64,000 bases of DNA from the NCBI RefSeq assembly GCF_001894925.1, contig NZ_BCXD01000013.1, positions 62,001-126,000 of the forward strand. The letters run 5' to 3'. The position numbers and the translations under genes were made by a program. The DNA is from Rhodococcus rhodnii NBRC 100604. GTDB taxonomy: Bacteria; Actinomycetota; Actinomycetes; Mycobacteriales; Mycobacteriaceae. The notes beneath the pieces are model-generated. The model saw only the letters and a program-made list of their open reading frames with translations. It searched no databases and was not told where the DNA came from. This document shows positions 44,969 through 64,000 of this stretch, in pieces; the first letter of the stretch is position 1; every line of letters begins with the position of its first letter.

Positions 44969-45358
44969 GTGGCACGCGTAAAGAGGGCGGTCAACGCCCA
45001 GAAGAAGCGCCGTTCGACTCTCGAGGCATCGAAGGGCTACCGCGGACAGCGGTCGCGCCTGTACCGCAAGGCGAAGGAGCAGCAGCTCCACTCGCTCACG
45101 TACGCCTACCGTGACCGTCGCGCTCGCAAGGGCGACTTCCGCAAGCTGTGGATCACGCGTATCAACGCAGCGGCGCGCGCGAACGACATCACGTACAACC
45201 GCCTGATCCAGGGCCTGCGTCTCGCGGGTGTCGAGGTCGACCGCAAGAACCTCGCCGACATCGCCGTCACCGACGCAGCGGCGTTCACCGCGCTCGTCGC
45301 GGTCGCGAAGTCCGCACTGCCGGCGGACGTCAACGCTCCGTCCGGAGAAGCGGCCTGA
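44969..45358 (+). CDS. rplT: 50S ribosomal protein L20
   Basis: A 129-residue protein of the large subunit, needed for early assembly. The start [20 protein letters not shown] and the core [42 protein letters not shown] are conserved. The GTG at 44969 gives this exact start. In many bacteria L20 represses its own operon through the mRNA leader, which may be relevant to the long infC leader here. The tail [14 protein letters not shown] is short and variable. Confidence 0.97.
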   Translation: MARVKRAVNAQKKRRSTLEASKGYRGQRSRLYRKAKEQQLHSLTYAYRDRRARKGDFRKLWITRINAAARANDITYNRLIQGLRLAGVEVDRKNLADIAVTDAAAFTALVAVAKSALPADVNAPSGEAA

Positions 45359-45390
45359 GTCACACGCCGTCGAAGCGGCCCGCGGACGCT

Positions 45391-47414
<2,024 letters not shown>

Positions 47415-47459
47415 CCGACCCCAGATCTTCGAGACGACGAACGAGAAAGCTGAGCAGAC

Positions 47460-49946
47460 GTGCGAGTAGCGCAATCCTGGCTGACCGAGATCCTGCAGCG
47501 CGCGACCCCCGGGTGGCAGGTCACCGCCGACGAACTCGATGCGGGCTTCGTGAGGGTCGGACTCGAGGTCGAGGAGGTCGACCGGCTCGAGGCCGTGCAG
47601 GGCCCGCTGGTGGTCGGGCGCGTCGCGAGCATCGAGGAACTCACCGAGTTCAAGAAGCCGATCCGGTACTGCCTCGTCGACGTCGGTGCCGCCGAGCCGC
47701 AGGGGATCGTCTGTGGTGCGCGCAATTTCGCCGAGGGCGACCTCGTCGTCACGGCGCTGCCCGGCGCGGTCCTTCCCGGTGGTTTCGCCATCGCGGCACG
47801 CAAGACCTACGGCCGGGTGTCCGACGGCATGATCTGCTCGGCGTCGGAACTCGGCCTCGGCAACGATCATTCGGGAATCATGGTGCTCGCGCCGGGAACG
47901 GCTGCGCCCGGTGCCGATGCTGTGGAACTGCTCGGCTTCGACGACACCGTCGTCGAGCTGAACATCACCCCGGACCGCGGCTACTGCTTCTCGGTGCGTG
48001 GGCTCACGCGCGAACTCGCGAACGGTTTCGACCTCGAGTACGCCGACCCCGCGCTCGCCCCGGCGCTGCCCGCCGAGGGCGAGGCGTGGGACGTCGACGT
48101 CCGGGCCGATGCGCTGTGCACCCGCTTCGCGATGCGCCGCGTCACCGGTATCGACGCGACGGCCGTGACGCCGTGGTGGATGCAACGACGTCTGCTGCTG
48201 TCGGGAGTGCGCCCCATCTCGCCCGCCGTCGACGTCACCAACTACGTGATGCTCGAACTCGGCCAGCCGCTCCACGCGTTCGACGCCGCGGCGCTGCGCG
48301 GACAGCTCGTCGTGCGCCGCGCGGCGGAGGGCGAAAGGCTCACCACACTCGACGACGCCGATCGGGCGCTCGATCCCGAGGACGTCGTCATCGCCGACGA
48401 GACGGGCGCGGTGTCGCTCGCGGGCGTCATGGGCGGTGCGAGCACCGAGGTGTCCACCGAGACGACCGACGTCCTGCTTGAGGCCGCGGTATGGGATCCG
48501 GTGGCGGTCTTCCGGACGGTGCGCCGGCACAAGCTGGGCAGCGAGGCGTCCAAGCGGTACGAGCGCTCGGTCGATCCGGCGCTCCCGGCGCACGCTCTCG
48601 ATCGCGCGGCCGCGCTGCTCGCAGAGATCGCGGGCGGCACCGTCTCGCCCGTCCTCACGGACATCGGCGAGGTCCCGGTCCGCGAACCGATCTTCATGGA
48701 CATCGATCTTCCCGATCGGGTCGCGGGCGTCGAGTACCCGAACGGGACGGCGGCACGGCGGCTGACCCAGATCGGCGCCGCTGTCGACGTCGCGGTGAGC
48801 GAGACCGGCCACGGCCAGCTGTCGGCCACACCGCCGTCGTGGCGTCCCGATCTGACGCAGCCCGCGGATCTCGTGGAAGAGGTGCTGCGGCTCGAAGGCC
48901 TCGAGGACATCCCCTCGGTGTTGCCGCAGGCGCCCGCAGGCCGCGGGTACACGCCGTCGCAGCGCCGCAAGCGCACGGTCGGTCTCGCCCTCGCGTACGA
49001 CGGGTACGTCGAGGTGCTGCCGCCCGTCTTCCTGCCCGCCGACGTCTTCGACGTGTGGGGTCTCGCCGCCGACGATCCGCGCCGCCGCACGACGTCGGTG
49101 CTCAATCCGCTCGAGGCGGATCGTCCCGATCTGCCGACGACGTTGCTGCCGGGACTGCTGGACGTGCTCGCGCGCAACGTCTCTCGCGGTCAGCGGGATC
49201 TGTCGCTGTACGGGATCGCCGAGGTCGTGCTGCCGGGCGACGCGACGCGCGCCGTCCCCGCGCTGCCCGTCGATCGTCGCCCGACCGACGACGAGATCGC
49301 CGAACTCGTGCGGTCGCTACCGGACCAGCCCGTGCACGTCGCGGGTGTCCTGACCGGGCTGCGTGAGCCCGCCGGTCCGTGGGGTCCGGGACGGGCGGCA
49401 GAGGCAGCGGACGCGTTCGCGGCTGTCGGCGTCGTCGCGGACGCCGCCGGTGTGGAACTGTCGTTGCGCGCCACGGAGTACGTGCCTTTCCATCCGGGTC
49501 GCGGCGCCGCCGTGTACTGCGGGGACACGCTGGTCGGGCATGCGGGAGAGCTGCATCCCGCGGTGCTCGAACGGGCGGGACTGCCGCCGCGGACGTGTGC
49601 CTTCGAGATCGACCTGGACGCGCTTCCGCTGGGCGAGCGCCTGCCGGCGCCCGTCGTGTCGCCCTTCCCGGCGGTGCATCAGGACGTCGCGCTCGTCGTC
49701 GCGGGCGACGTCCCCGCGGAGTCGGTGCGTGAGGCGCTCGTGGCCGGTGGCGGTGAGCTGCTCGAGGACGTGCGGCTGTTCGACGTCTTCGAGGGTGAGC
49801 AGGTCGGCGAGGGCAACAAGTCGCTCGCGTTCGCACTGCGCTTCCGTGCGTCCGACCGCACGCTCACCGAGGACGAGGCGAGTGCCGCGCGCGACACCGC
49901 CGTCGCCGCGGCCGCGGATGCGGTGGGAGCCGCGCTGCGCGCCTGA
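47460..49946 (+). CDS. pheT: Phenylalanyl-tRNA synthetase beta subunit
   Basis: An 828-residue subunit. It starts [12 protein letters not shown]; residues about 40-150 are the tRNA-binding OB-like EMAP domain ([26 protein letters not shown]). The B3/B4 editing domain shows [18 protein letters not shown] and [19 protein letters not shown]5 lies around [20 protein letters not shown]; the C-terminal ferredoxin-like domain ([13 protein letters not shown]) binds the anticodon stem. The GTG at 47460 fixes the start. It converges with the Lrp-type gene, 30 bases away. Confidence 0.97.
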   Translation: MRVAQSWLTEILQRATPGWQVTADELDAGFVRVGLEVEEVDRLEAVQGPLVVGRVASIEELTEFKKPIRYCLVDVGAAEPQGIVCGARNFAEGDLVVTALPGAVLPGGFAIAARKTYGRVSDGMICSASELGLGNDHSGIMVLAPGTAAPGADAVELLGFDDTVVELNITPDRGYCFSVRGLTRELANGFDLEYADPALAPALPAEGEAWDVDVRADALCTRFAMRRVTGIDATAVTPWWMQRRLLLSGVRPISPAVDVTNYVMLELGQPLHAFDAAALRGQLVVRRAAEGERLTTLDDADRALDPEDVVIADETGAVSLAGVMGGASTEVSTETTDVLLEAAVWDPVAVFRTVRRHKLGSEASKRYERSVDPALPAHALDRAAALLAEIAGGTVSPVLTDIGEVPVREPIFMDIDLPDRVAGVEYPNGTAARRLTQIGAAVDVAVSETGHGQLSATPPSWRPDLTQPADLVEEVLRLEGLEDIPSVLPQAPAGRGYTPSQRRKRTVGLALAYDGYVEVLPPVFLPADVFDVWGLAADDPRRRTTSVLNPLEADRPDLPTTLLPGLLDVLARNVSRGQRDLSLYGIAEVVLPGDATRAVPALPVDRRPTDDEIAELVRSLPDQPVHVAGVLTGLREPAGPWGPGRAAEAADAFAAVGVVADAAGVELSLRATEYVPFHPGRGAAVYCGDTLVGHAGELHPAVLERAGLPPRTCAFEIDLDALPLGERLPAPVVSPFPAVHQDVALVVAGDVPAESVREALVAGGGELLEDVRLFDVFEGEQVGEGNKSLAFALRFRASDRTLTEDEASAARDTAVAAAADAVGAALRA

Positions 49947-49976
49947 CACCTGACCTTCTCGGTGCGCGGCCGGACG

Positions 49977-51023
49977 TCAGGGCGCCCAGACGTCCGGTGC
50001 GATCGTGCCGGTGCGTCTGCCGCCGTCGTCGAGCAGGCTTCCGAAGAGCTTGTGCAGCCGGAGGTCGACGGCACGGTCGGTGACGGTGAGTGCCGGATGC
50101 TCGGAGTGGAGCCGCGTCTCGACGTCGGCGAGTGCGGACGGGGCGTGCAGCCACAGTTGCACGACGAGATCGTCGGCACCGACGACGGCGACGCACGTGC
50201 GCACTTCGGGCAGCCGCGCGGCGTGCCTGCCCGCGGCGGCGACGTCGACCGCGGGGACGCGGCACCACAGCGTCGCAAGGATGGGGAAACCCGCTGCCGG
50301 ACGGGCGAATTCGCATCGCATTCCGATCAGATCGGACGACAGCAGCCGGTCGAGCCGTCGTGCGAGGACCTGCGGGGCCGCGCCCACCGACGCCGCGAGC
50401 GCGCGCATCGGGGTCCGGCCGTCGCGGGCGAGGATCGCGAGGACCTGCCGGTCCTCGTCGGTGAGCGCCGGCACGGGCTGCTGCCGGGGGCGTGCCGGTG
50501 CCCGTGTGCGATCGCGTTCGTCCGGCGCCAGTGCGTCCAACCGCCAGTCGCCGCCCTGCGCGAACCACTCCGTCACGACGCCGGTCCGCACGGCGTGGAC
50601 ACCTTCGATCGCGCGGACCTCGTCGACGATCCGGACCAGCGCGGCGTAGGACGGCGCGCCCACGGTCGCGAGAACGCTCGCCCGGGACGAGAGTGTCTCG
50701 ACGGTCGCGGCATGCGGCAACGAGCACAGCCGGTCGGCGACGGCAGCGTGCAGTGACGGTGCGCAGTCCACCTCGAGCAGTGCCGTCGAGATCAGATCGA
50801 GCACGCGCGGTCCCGGCGTGATGGTCACCCAGGCGAGCCGTTCCTCGGTGAGCCGGGCCCAGCGCCGCGCGACGGTCGCGGCGTCGAGGCCGAGTGCCCG
50901 TGCGAGCGCGAGCCAGGTGGAGCGCGGTTCCCACTGGAGCGCATTGATTATCCTCAGGTCGATTTCATCGATCTGAGGTGAGTTCTCCGTATCTTGTCTC
51001 GCCACAGTGGAATTATCCTGCAT
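49977..51023 (-). CDS. Two-module Lrp/AsnC-family transcriptional regulator
   Basis: A 348-residue regulator, roughly two Lrp units in tandem. The first helix-turn-helix is at about residues 17-62 (IDEIDLRIINALQWEPR, TWLALARALGLDAATVARRW), followed by a first ligand-type domain; the second helix-turn-helix is at about 185-230 (LTDEDRQVLAILARDGR, RALAASVGAAPQVLARRL) with a final RAM-like domain (VAVVGADDLVVQLWLHAPSALADVE). Such proteins usually answer to amino acids or related acids. The ATG at 51023 is used; upstream frame is shadow of the FMO gene. It is divergent from the FMO operon by 40 bases and is its likely regulator (inference). Confidence 0.88.
   Translation of the reverse strand: MQDNSTVARQDTENSPQIDEIDLRIINALQWEPRSTWLALARALGLDAATVARRWARLTEERLAWVTITPGPRVLDLISTALLEVDCAPSLHAAVADRLCSLPHAATVETLSSRASVLATVGAPSYAALVRIVDEVRAIEGVHAVRTGVVTEWFAQGGDWRLDALAPDERDRTRAPARPRQQPVPALTDEDRQVLAILARDGRTPMRALAASVGAAPQVLARRLDRLLSSDLIGMRCEFARPAAGFPILATLWCRVPAVDVAAAGRHAARLPEVRTCVAVVGADDLVVQLWLHAPSALADVETRLHSEHPALTVTDRAVDLRLHKLFGSLLDDGGRRTGTIAPDVWAP
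50952..50978. promoter_or_regulatory. Palindrome inside the first codons of the Lrp-type gene
   Basis: Two 12-base arms (CCTCAGGTCGAT and ATCGATCTGAGG) with a 3-base centre pair at 11 of 12 positions. The site lies at codons 16-24 of the regulator and 86 bases before the FMO start, a plausible autoregulatory operator. Confidence 0.45.
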
Positions 51024-51063
51024 TCGAACGGCTCTGTTCACACCATCTGCGACGCTGCCCTCC

Positions 51064-52401
51064 ATGCAACGACGCACCGAGGACAGGTACGCGCTCGTCG
51101 GCGCGGGGCCGTCGGGACTCGCCGCCGCGCGGGCCCTGCAGCGGCACGGCATCGCCTTCGACGGATTCGAGTCGCACAGCGACGTCGGCGGGCTGTGGGA
51201 CATCGGCAATCCCCGCAGCACCGTGTACCGCTCGGCCCATCTGATCTCGTCGAAGACGACGACCCAGTTCGACGAGTTCCCGATGGCGGGTGACGTCGCC
51301 GACTATCCGAGCCACGTCGCGCTGCGCGAGTACTTCCGCGACTACGCCGACGCCTTCGGCCTCCGCGAGGACTTCCGTTTCGGGACGAGCGTCGAGCGTG
51401 CCCGCCGTGTGGCGGGCGGCTGGGACGTCACGACGCGCAGCGACGCGGGCGAGCGGACCGCGCGGTACAGGGGCGTCGTCGCGGCGAACGGCACCCTCGC
51501 CACACCGCACCGTCCCGGCTTCCCGGGCGAGTTCGCCGGGCGGGTGATGCACACGGCGGAGTACCGCGATCCCGAGATCTTCCGCGGCAAGCGCGTTCTC
51601 GTCGTCGGAGCCGGCAACAGCGGATGCGATATCGCCGTCGACGCCGTCCACCATGCGGACGCGGTCGACATCAGTGTGCGGCGCGGCTACTGGTTCGTCC
51701 CGAAGTACCTGTTCGGGCGGCCGTCGGACACCCTGAATCAGGGAAAGCCGATGCCGCCGTGGATCAAACAGCGTGTCGACGCCCTCCTGCTCCGGCAGTT
51801 CACGGGAGATCCGGTGCGGTTCGGCTTCCCGAAGCCCGATCACCGCATCTACGAATCGCATCCCATCGTCAACTCGCTGATCCTGCATCACCTCGGGCAC
51901 GGCGACATCCGCGTGCGCGGCGACATCGACCGGTTCGACGGCGACCACGTGGCCTTCGCCGGTGGCGAGCGCGCGGCGTACGACATCGTCGTCCTCGCGA
52001 CGGGCTACCGGCTGGACTATCCCTTCCTCGATCCCGCCGACCTGGGATGGAGTGGCGACGCACCCGAGTTGTTCCTCAACATCGCCTCGCGCGTGCACGA
52101 TTCGCTGTTCGTCCTCGGCATGGTCGAGGCGTCCGGGCTCGGCTGGCAGGGGCGGGCGGAGCAGGCCGAACTCGTCGCCCGCGTCCTGGCGGCGCGAAAG
52201 AACGACCCCGAGGCCGCCGCCCGCTGGGAGGCCGCCGTCCACGGCCCGCCGCCGGACCTCTCGGGCGGCTACCGCTACCTGCGGCTGCGGCGGATGGCGT
52301 ACTACGTCAACAAGGACGCGTACCGGAGCGCGGTGCGGGACTGGTCGGAGCGGCTCGCAGGCGATGCCGTGCTCCCCGTGCCGGACGGGGCGCGGACATG
52401 A
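51064..52401 (+). CDS. Flavin-containing monooxygenase
   Basis: A 445-residue class B flavin monooxygenase. The FAD site is YALVGAGPSGLAAARAL near the N-terminus; the family fingerprint FxGxxxHxxxY appears as FAGRVMHTAEY, the FMO form rather than the Baeyer-Villiger form ending in W; the NADPH site is VLVVGAGNSGCDIA; and the late ATGYRLDYPFLD motif is present. It inserts oxygen on nitrogen, sulfur or carbonyl groups; the substrate is unknown. The start ATG at 51064 leaves 40 bases to the divergent Lrp gene. Its stop overlaps the symporter ATG. Confidence 0.92.
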   Translation: MQRRTEDRYALVGAGPSGLAAARALQRHGIAFDGFESHSDVGGLWDIGNPRSTVYRSAHLISSKTTTQFDEFPMAGDVADYPSHVALREYFRDYADAFGLREDFRFGTSVERARRVAGGWDVTTRSDAGERTARYRGVVAANGTLATPHRPGFPGEFAGRVMHTAEYRDPEIFRGKRVLVVGAGNSGCDIAVDAVHHADAVDISVRRGYWFVPKYLFGRPSDTLNQGKPMPPWIKQRVDALLLRQFTGDPVRFGFPKPDHRIYESHPIVNSLILHHLGHGDIRVRGDIDRFDGDHVAFAGGERAAYDIVVLATGYRLDYPFLDPADLGWSGDAPELFLNIASRVHDSLFVLGMVEASGLGWQGRAEQAELVARVLAARKNDPEAAARWEAAVHGPPPDLSGGYRYLRLRRMAYYVNKDAYRSAVRDWSERLAGDAVLPVPDGART

Positions 52402-53312
52402 GCGACATCGACTCGGTGACACTGAACTTCACGCCGGGCTCGCTCGTCGCGCTCAACATCGTCCTCGCCGCGATCATGCTCGGCATCGCGCTCGACACGA
52501 CGGTCGCCGACTTCCGCCGTGCGCTCACGAAGCCCAAGGCCATGGCGGTCGGTGTCGCCGCCCAGTTCCTGTTGCTGCCCGCGGTGACGTTCGTGCTCAC
52601 CCTCGCGCTCGATCCCGCGCCGTCGATCGCGCTCGGCATGATCCTCGTCGCGTGCTGCCCGCCGGGGAACATCTCCAACGTGCTCACTCACCGCGCCGGG
52701 GGAGACGTCGCACTGTCGGTGTCGATGACGGCGGTCTCGAACGTGCTCGCGATCTTCCTCATGCCGGTCAACCTCGCGTTCTGGGGTGGCCTGCATCCCG
52801 ACACGCGCGCACTGCTGCGGAGTGTCGATCTCGACGCGGCGAGCATGATCACCGAGATCGCTCTCATCATCGGCGTCCCGTTCGTCGTCGGCATCTGGCT
52901 CGCGAGCCGGTTCCCGGCCGTCGCGGCACGCGTCCAGCCGTGGGTCAAGAACGGCTCCCTCGTGGCGCTTCTGGCCTTCATCGCAGCCGCCCTCGCGGGA
53001 AATGCGTCGTACTTCGCGGCCTACGTCGGGGTGGTGCTCGTCGCGGTCTTCCTCCACGACACGATCGCGCTCGGGCTGGGCTACCTGTGCGGCTGGGCGA
53101 CCGGACTGCCCGAGTACAGCAGACGCGCGGTGTCGTTCGAGGTCGGCATCCGCAATGCAGGGCTCGGCCTCGGCCTCGTGTTCACATTCTTCGACGGCCT
53201 CGGCGGCATGGCCGTCGTCGCCGGCTGGTGGGGAATCTGGGACATCATCGCAGGACTGGTGCTGGCCACGGTGTGGTCGCGCCGGCCCGCCCGACGAAAG
53301 GCGGCGGCATGA
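52398..53312 (+). CDS. Bile acid:sodium symporter (BASS) family transporter
   Basis: A 304-residue membrane protein with about nine hydrophobic helices. BASS features are LIVACCPPGNISNVLTHRAGG-like sequence (LVACCPPGNISNVLTHRAGG) and the crossover helix VSFEVGIRNAGLGLGLVFTFF. Relatives carry bile acids, pyruvate, pantothenate or other organic anions with sodium. Coupled on both sides by 4-base overlaps to the FMO and epimerase genes, it probably imports the substrate, or exports the product, of that pathway. The tail is short and basic (RRPARRKAAA). Confidence 0.9.
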   Translation: MSDIDSVTLNFTPGSLVALNIVLAAIMLGIALDTTVADFRRALTKPKAMAVGVAAQFLLLPAVTFVLTLALDPAPSIALGMILVACCPPGNISNVLTHRAGGDVALSVSMTAVSNVLAIFLMPVNLAFWGGLHPDTRALLRSVDLDAASMITEIALIIGVPFVVGIWLASRFPAVAARVQPWVKNGSLVALLAFIAAALAGNASYFAAYVGVVLVAVFLHDTIALGLGYLCGWATGLPEYSRRAVSFEVGIRNAGLGLGLVFTFFDGLGGMAVVAGWWGIWDIIAGLVLATVWSRRPARRKAAA

Positions 53313-54325
53313 GCACGCTCCGGGACGGCGGCACGCAGATGCCGAGGACACTCGTGACGGGCAGCAACGGATTTCTGGGGCGCGCCGTCACAGCGGCGCT
53401 GCGGGCACGCGGGGTGCCCGTGATCGGTCTCGACCTCGGCGAGCCGCGCCCGGACGCACCCGGGCCGGACGTCACCGAGATCGGTGACGTCCGTGATCGC
53501 GGACGCCTCGACGAGGTGTTCGCGACGCACCGCCCCGAGGTCGTCGTGCACCTCGCGTCGATCGTGAATCCCGGCGCGACGACCACCGCCGAGCAGGAGT
53601 ACGACGTCGACGTGCGCGGGACGCGGGCCGTCCTCGACGCGTGCCTCGCCCACGGCGTCCGGCGCATCGTCGTGTCGTCGTCGGGCGCGGCCTACGGGTA
53701 CCACTCCGACAATCCCGATCGGATCACCGAGTGCGCGCCGCTGCGTGGCAACGACGAGTTCTCCTACAGCCGCCACAAGCGGCTCGTCGAGGAGATGCTG
53801 GCCGAGCATCGCGACCGCGATCCGCAGCTGGAACAGGTCGTCTTCCGGATCGGCACCATCCTCGGGGAGACCGTGCGCAACCAGATCACGGCGCTCTTCG
53901 AGGGGCCGCGGATTCTCGAGATCTCGGGATGCGACAGCCCGTTCGTGTTCGTGTGGGACACCGACGTGGCCGAGGTGTTCGCGCGCGCCGTCACGGGTGA
54001 CCGCACGGGGATCTTCAACGTCGCGGGCGAGGGCGTCGTGACGGTGCGCGACATCGCCGAACTCACGGGAACGAAGACGCTCACCGTGCCGGCGTGGGCG
54101 CTGGCGGCCGCGCTGCGCGTGGGGCGATCGCTCGGTCTCACCGAACACGGGCCGGAGCGCGTCGGATTTCTGCGCTACCGGCCCGTGCTGGCGAACGATC
54201 GACTCGTGAACGTGTTCGGCTACGTGCCTCGGTACACCTCGAGGGAGGCGTTCGAGGCCTATCTCGCCGCGCGGCGAGGCGAGTCGGCTCAGTCCTCGTC
54301 GGGATCGGGATTGCGCCGCAGGTGA
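53309..54325 (+). CDS. NAD-dependent epimerase/dehydratase (extended SDR)
   Basis: A 338-residue extended short-chain dehydrogenase. The NAD site is LVTGSNGFLGRAVTAAL, the acidic NAD-selecting region is IGLDLGEP, the catalytic serine region is IVVSSSGAAYGYH and the YxxxK pair is in FSYSRHKRLVEE. It could act on a nucleotide sugar or, given the FMO and BASS partners, on a steroid- or terpenoid-like hydroxyl (inference). The ATG at 53309 overlaps the symporter stop; ATG 53339 (MPRTLVTG) is an alternative. Its 3' end overlaps metS by 37 bases. Confidence 0.9.
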   Translation: MSTLRDGGTQMPRTLVTGSNGFLGRAVTAALRARGVPVIGLDLGEPRPDAPGPDVTEIGDVRDRGRLDEVFATHRPEVVVHLASIVNPGATTTAEQEYDVDVRGTRAVLDACLAHGVRRIVVSSSGAAYGYHSDNPDRITECAPLRGNDEFSYSRHKRLVEEMLAEHRDRDPQLEQVVFRIGTILGETVRNQITALFEGPRILEISGCDSPFVFVWDTDVAEVFARAVTGDRTGIFNVAGEGVVTVRDIAELTGTKTLTVPAWALAAALRVGRSLGLTEHGPERVGFLRYRPVLANDRLVNVFGYVPRYTSREAFEAYLAARRGESAQSSSGSGLRRR

Positions 54326-54399
54326 ACGATGCTGGCCACGAGCCCGCCCCACAGCAGGGCCACCGTGATCACCATCATGACGATCGCACTCGTGCTCAT
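54289..54399 (-). CDS. metS: Methionine/alanine importer small subunit MetS
   Basis: A 36-residue membrane peptide, MSTSAIVMMVITVALLWGGL followed by VASIVHLRRNPDPDED. One transmembrane helix and the LRRNPDPDED end are the hallmark of the MetS family, which pairs with the NSS carrier MetP in Corynebacterium. The ATG overlaps the metP stop by 4 bases (ATGA), confirming translational coupling. It is easily missed in annotation because of its size. The 3' end overlaps the converging epimerase gene. Confidence 0.88.
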   Translation of the reverse strand: MSTSAIVMMVITVALLWGGLVASIVHLRRNPDPDED

Positions 54400-55949
54400 C
54401 GCGAGCCTCCTTCGGTACCGGTGGGTTCGGCGCCGACCGGCTCGGGGAGCAGCGGTGGCGGGGTGGTGTCGGTGTCACGGGGCCAGGGCAGCCGCGACAC
54501 GACGATCGCGACGACGACGATCGCGATCTGCACTCCCCAGCCGAAGCCGTTGACGAGCGAATCGGGAAGCCCGCCGTAGCCGTCCTGCACACGCTGGACG
54601 ACCTGGTCGATGAGCATCCACGTGAGAACGGCGGGCGTGAGGACGCCCGCGAAGAAGCGCCACAACAAGCCGACCTTGAACGACGACACCGCGTCGAGGT
54701 GCGCTTCCAGATCGGGCAGCTGCCGCAGCACCCACGTGATGGTCACGAGCGTCACGAGCGCAACGGTGACGATGCCGATGTTGTTGGCGAAGTTGTCGAC
54801 GACGTCGAGCGTGTTGAGGCCCGTCGTGGTGGGGAACAGTGCGAGCGAGGTGACGGCGGTGATGCCCCCGACGATCAGCACCGACGGAACGCGCCCGAGG
54901 CCGGTCTTCTCCTGCACGGCCGCGACGATGACCTGCACGATCGAGATGAGCGAGGTGAAGCCGGCGAGCACGAGCGAGAGGAAGAACAGAACGCCCAGGA
55001 ACGGGCCGCCGGGAATCTCGGAGATGATCGTCGGGAAGGCGATGAACGCGAGGCCGATCCCGCTCTCGACGACCTCGTCGACCGCGACGCCGCTGATCTG
55101 CGCCATGTAGCCGAGGACCGCGAACACGCCGATGCCGGCGAGGACCTCGAAGCTGCTGTTGGAGAAGCCGACCACGAGCCCGGAGCCGGTGAGGTTCGTT
55201 CGCCGCTTGAGGTACGACGCGTAGGTGATCATGATGCCGAAGCCGACCGAGAGCGAGAAGAAGATCTGCCCGTATGCGGCGATCCACACGCCGCTGTCGG
55301 TGAGCGCCGACCAGTTGGGTGTGAAGAACGCGTCCAGGCCGGTCGCCGCGCCGTCGAGGAACAACGCTCGCACGACGAAGACGCCGAACAACACCACGAG
55401 TACGGGGATGAACACGACGGACGATGCGCCGATGCCCTTCTGCACACCGAACGCGAGGATCACGATGGTCGCGAGCCACACGATCAGGAGAGGCCAGGCG
55501 ATCGCGGGCACGAAGTCGAAGCCGAAGACCGCGTCGGAATCCTGTTGCAGGAACTCCGACGTGAAGAATCCGGCGGGGTCGTCGCCCCACTCCTCGCCGA
55601 TCGAGAACAGCGTGTAGCGCAGCGCCCACGCGATGATCGCGGCGTAGTAGACGGCGATGACGAAGCAGATTCCCACCTGCCACCACCCGATCGCCTCGGC
55701 GGGGCGGCTCATGCGCCGGAACGACAGCGGCGCGGAGCCCCGGAAGCGGTGCCCGATCGCGTAGTCCACGAACAGGAGCGTCAGGCCTGCGGTGAGCAGC
55801 GCGATGAGATAGGGCACGACGAACGCGCCGCCACCGCCTTCGTACGCGACGTACGGGAAGCGCCAGATGTTGCCCAACCCGACGGCGGATCCGATTGCGG
55901 CGAGAATGAACACGGTCCTCCCGGACCACATCTCGCGTTTCTGCTCCAT
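54396..55949 (-). CDS. metP: Sodium-dependent methionine/alanine transporter MetP (NSS family)
   Basis: A 517-residue carrier with about twelve membrane helices. The NSS signature is AAIGSAVGLGNIWRFPYVAY at the start; the unwound helix 6 region is GQIFFSLSVGFGIMITYASY; further helices follow to VSRLPWPRDTD. The C-terminal tail is Pro/Glu-rich. With MetS it imports methionine and alanine with sodium in relatives; the substrate here is inferred from the pairing. The ATG at 55949 has GAAGGAGA upstream. It is divergent from argC; the long frame before ATG is not coding. Confidence 0.9.
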   Translation of the reverse strand: MEQKREMWSGRTVFILAAIGSAVGLGNIWRFPYVAYEGGGGAFVVPYLIALLTAGLTLLFVDYAIGHRFRGSAPLSFRRMSRPAEAIGWWQVGICFVIAVYYAAIIAWALRYTLFSIGEEWGDDPAGFFTSEFLQQDSDAVFGFDFVPAIAWPLLIVWLATIVILAFGVQKGIGASSVVFIPVLVVLFGVFVVRALFLDGAATGLDAFFTPNWSALTDSGVWIAAYGQIFFSLSVGFGIMITYASYLKRRTNLTGSGLVVGFSNSSFEVLAGIGVFAVLGYMAQISGVAVDEVVESGIGLAFIAFPTIISEIPGGPFLGVLFFLSLVLAGFTSLISIVQVIVAAVQEKTGLGRVPSVLIVGGITAVTSLALFPTTTGLNTLDVVDNFANNIGIVTVALVTLVTITWVLRQLPDLEAHLDAVSSFKVGLLWRFFAGVLTPAVLTWMLIDQVVQRVQDGYGGLPDSLVNGFGWGVQIAIVVVAIVVSRLPWPRDTDTTPPPLLPEPVGAEPTGTEGGSR

Positions 55950-55973
55950 CGTTCTCCTTCGGAACCACAGTGA

Positions 55974-64000
<8,027 letters not shown>

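Overview
The window is high-GC actinobacterial chromosome and looks like a Rhodococcus or close relative (order Mycobacteriales). The main reason is gene order: pdtaR, polA, rpsA, coaE-GrpB, a DUF402 gene, uvrB, a universal stress protein, a metallo-beta-lactamase-fold hydrolase, uvrA, infC-rpmI-rplT, an rRNA methyltransferase, pheS-pheT and argC-J-B-D-F-R-G-H run in the order I recall for the Rv1626-Rv1659 stretch of Mycobacterium tuberculosis, with lineage-specific genes inserted. Frequent GTG starts, 4-base ATGA/GTGA overlaps and several promoters whose -10 box sits 6-7 bases before a start codon (leaderless style) fit the same group. No rRNA, insertion sequence, phage, integrase or CRISPR array was seen.

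Layout. 1-5.0 kb: a 5'-truncated acyl-CoA ligase with an overlapping unknown gene, an IclR regulator, an XRE-cupin regulator and an MHS-type transporter. 5.0-6.4 kb: a thioesterase, a Leu(CAA) tRNA with an unexpectedly short variable arm, and the ANTAR regulator pdtaR. 6.6-12.3 kb: a LIV/HAAT-type ABC importer whose four membrane and ATPase genes converge on the binding-protein gene across a long shared hairpin; its LivH carries an added extracytoplasmic domain. 12.4-15.2 kb: polA. 15.3-25.4 kb: a lineage-specific block between polA and rpsA, containing a partly duplicated and decayed EspC-LppA-YbaB cassette, a thioredoxin, an AraC/DJ-1 regulator divergent from a micro-membrane protein plus EamA exporter, a 2'-5' RNA ligase family gene, a tartrate/isopropylmalate dehydrogenase family gene, a polar amino-acid ABC importer and a methyltransferase.

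25.5-42.4 kb: core information-processing genes (rpsA, coaE, uvrB, uvrA, htpG) with a HelD/HelR-like RNA-polymerase motor ATPase, a universal stress protein, a DUF732 lipoprotein and a DoxX-family protein ending in 11-residue repeats and a lysine-rich tail. 42.4-50 kb: an alpha/beta hydrolase, a DUF1844 gene, then infC (AUC start, long structured leader)-rpmI-rplT-rRNA methyltransferase-pheS-pheT. 50-56 kb: a two-module Lrp/AsnC regulator divergent from an FMO / bile-acid-symporter-family / epimerase operon, then the metP-metS amino-acid transporter pair. 56-64 kb: the arginine operon argCJBDFR and argGH (argH runs off the window), preceded by four TGCA half-sites in helical phase that overlap the argC start codon and look like the ArgR operator.

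How the genes work together: the arg genes form a complete route from N-acetylglutamate to argininosuccinate and the start of argH, with their own repressor inside the operon. uvrA, uvrB and polA provide nucleotide-excision repair. The infC/rplT/pheST block is a translation supergroup. The ABC, EamA, NSS, BASS and MFS systems show a strong investment in uptake and export of amino acids and organic acids.
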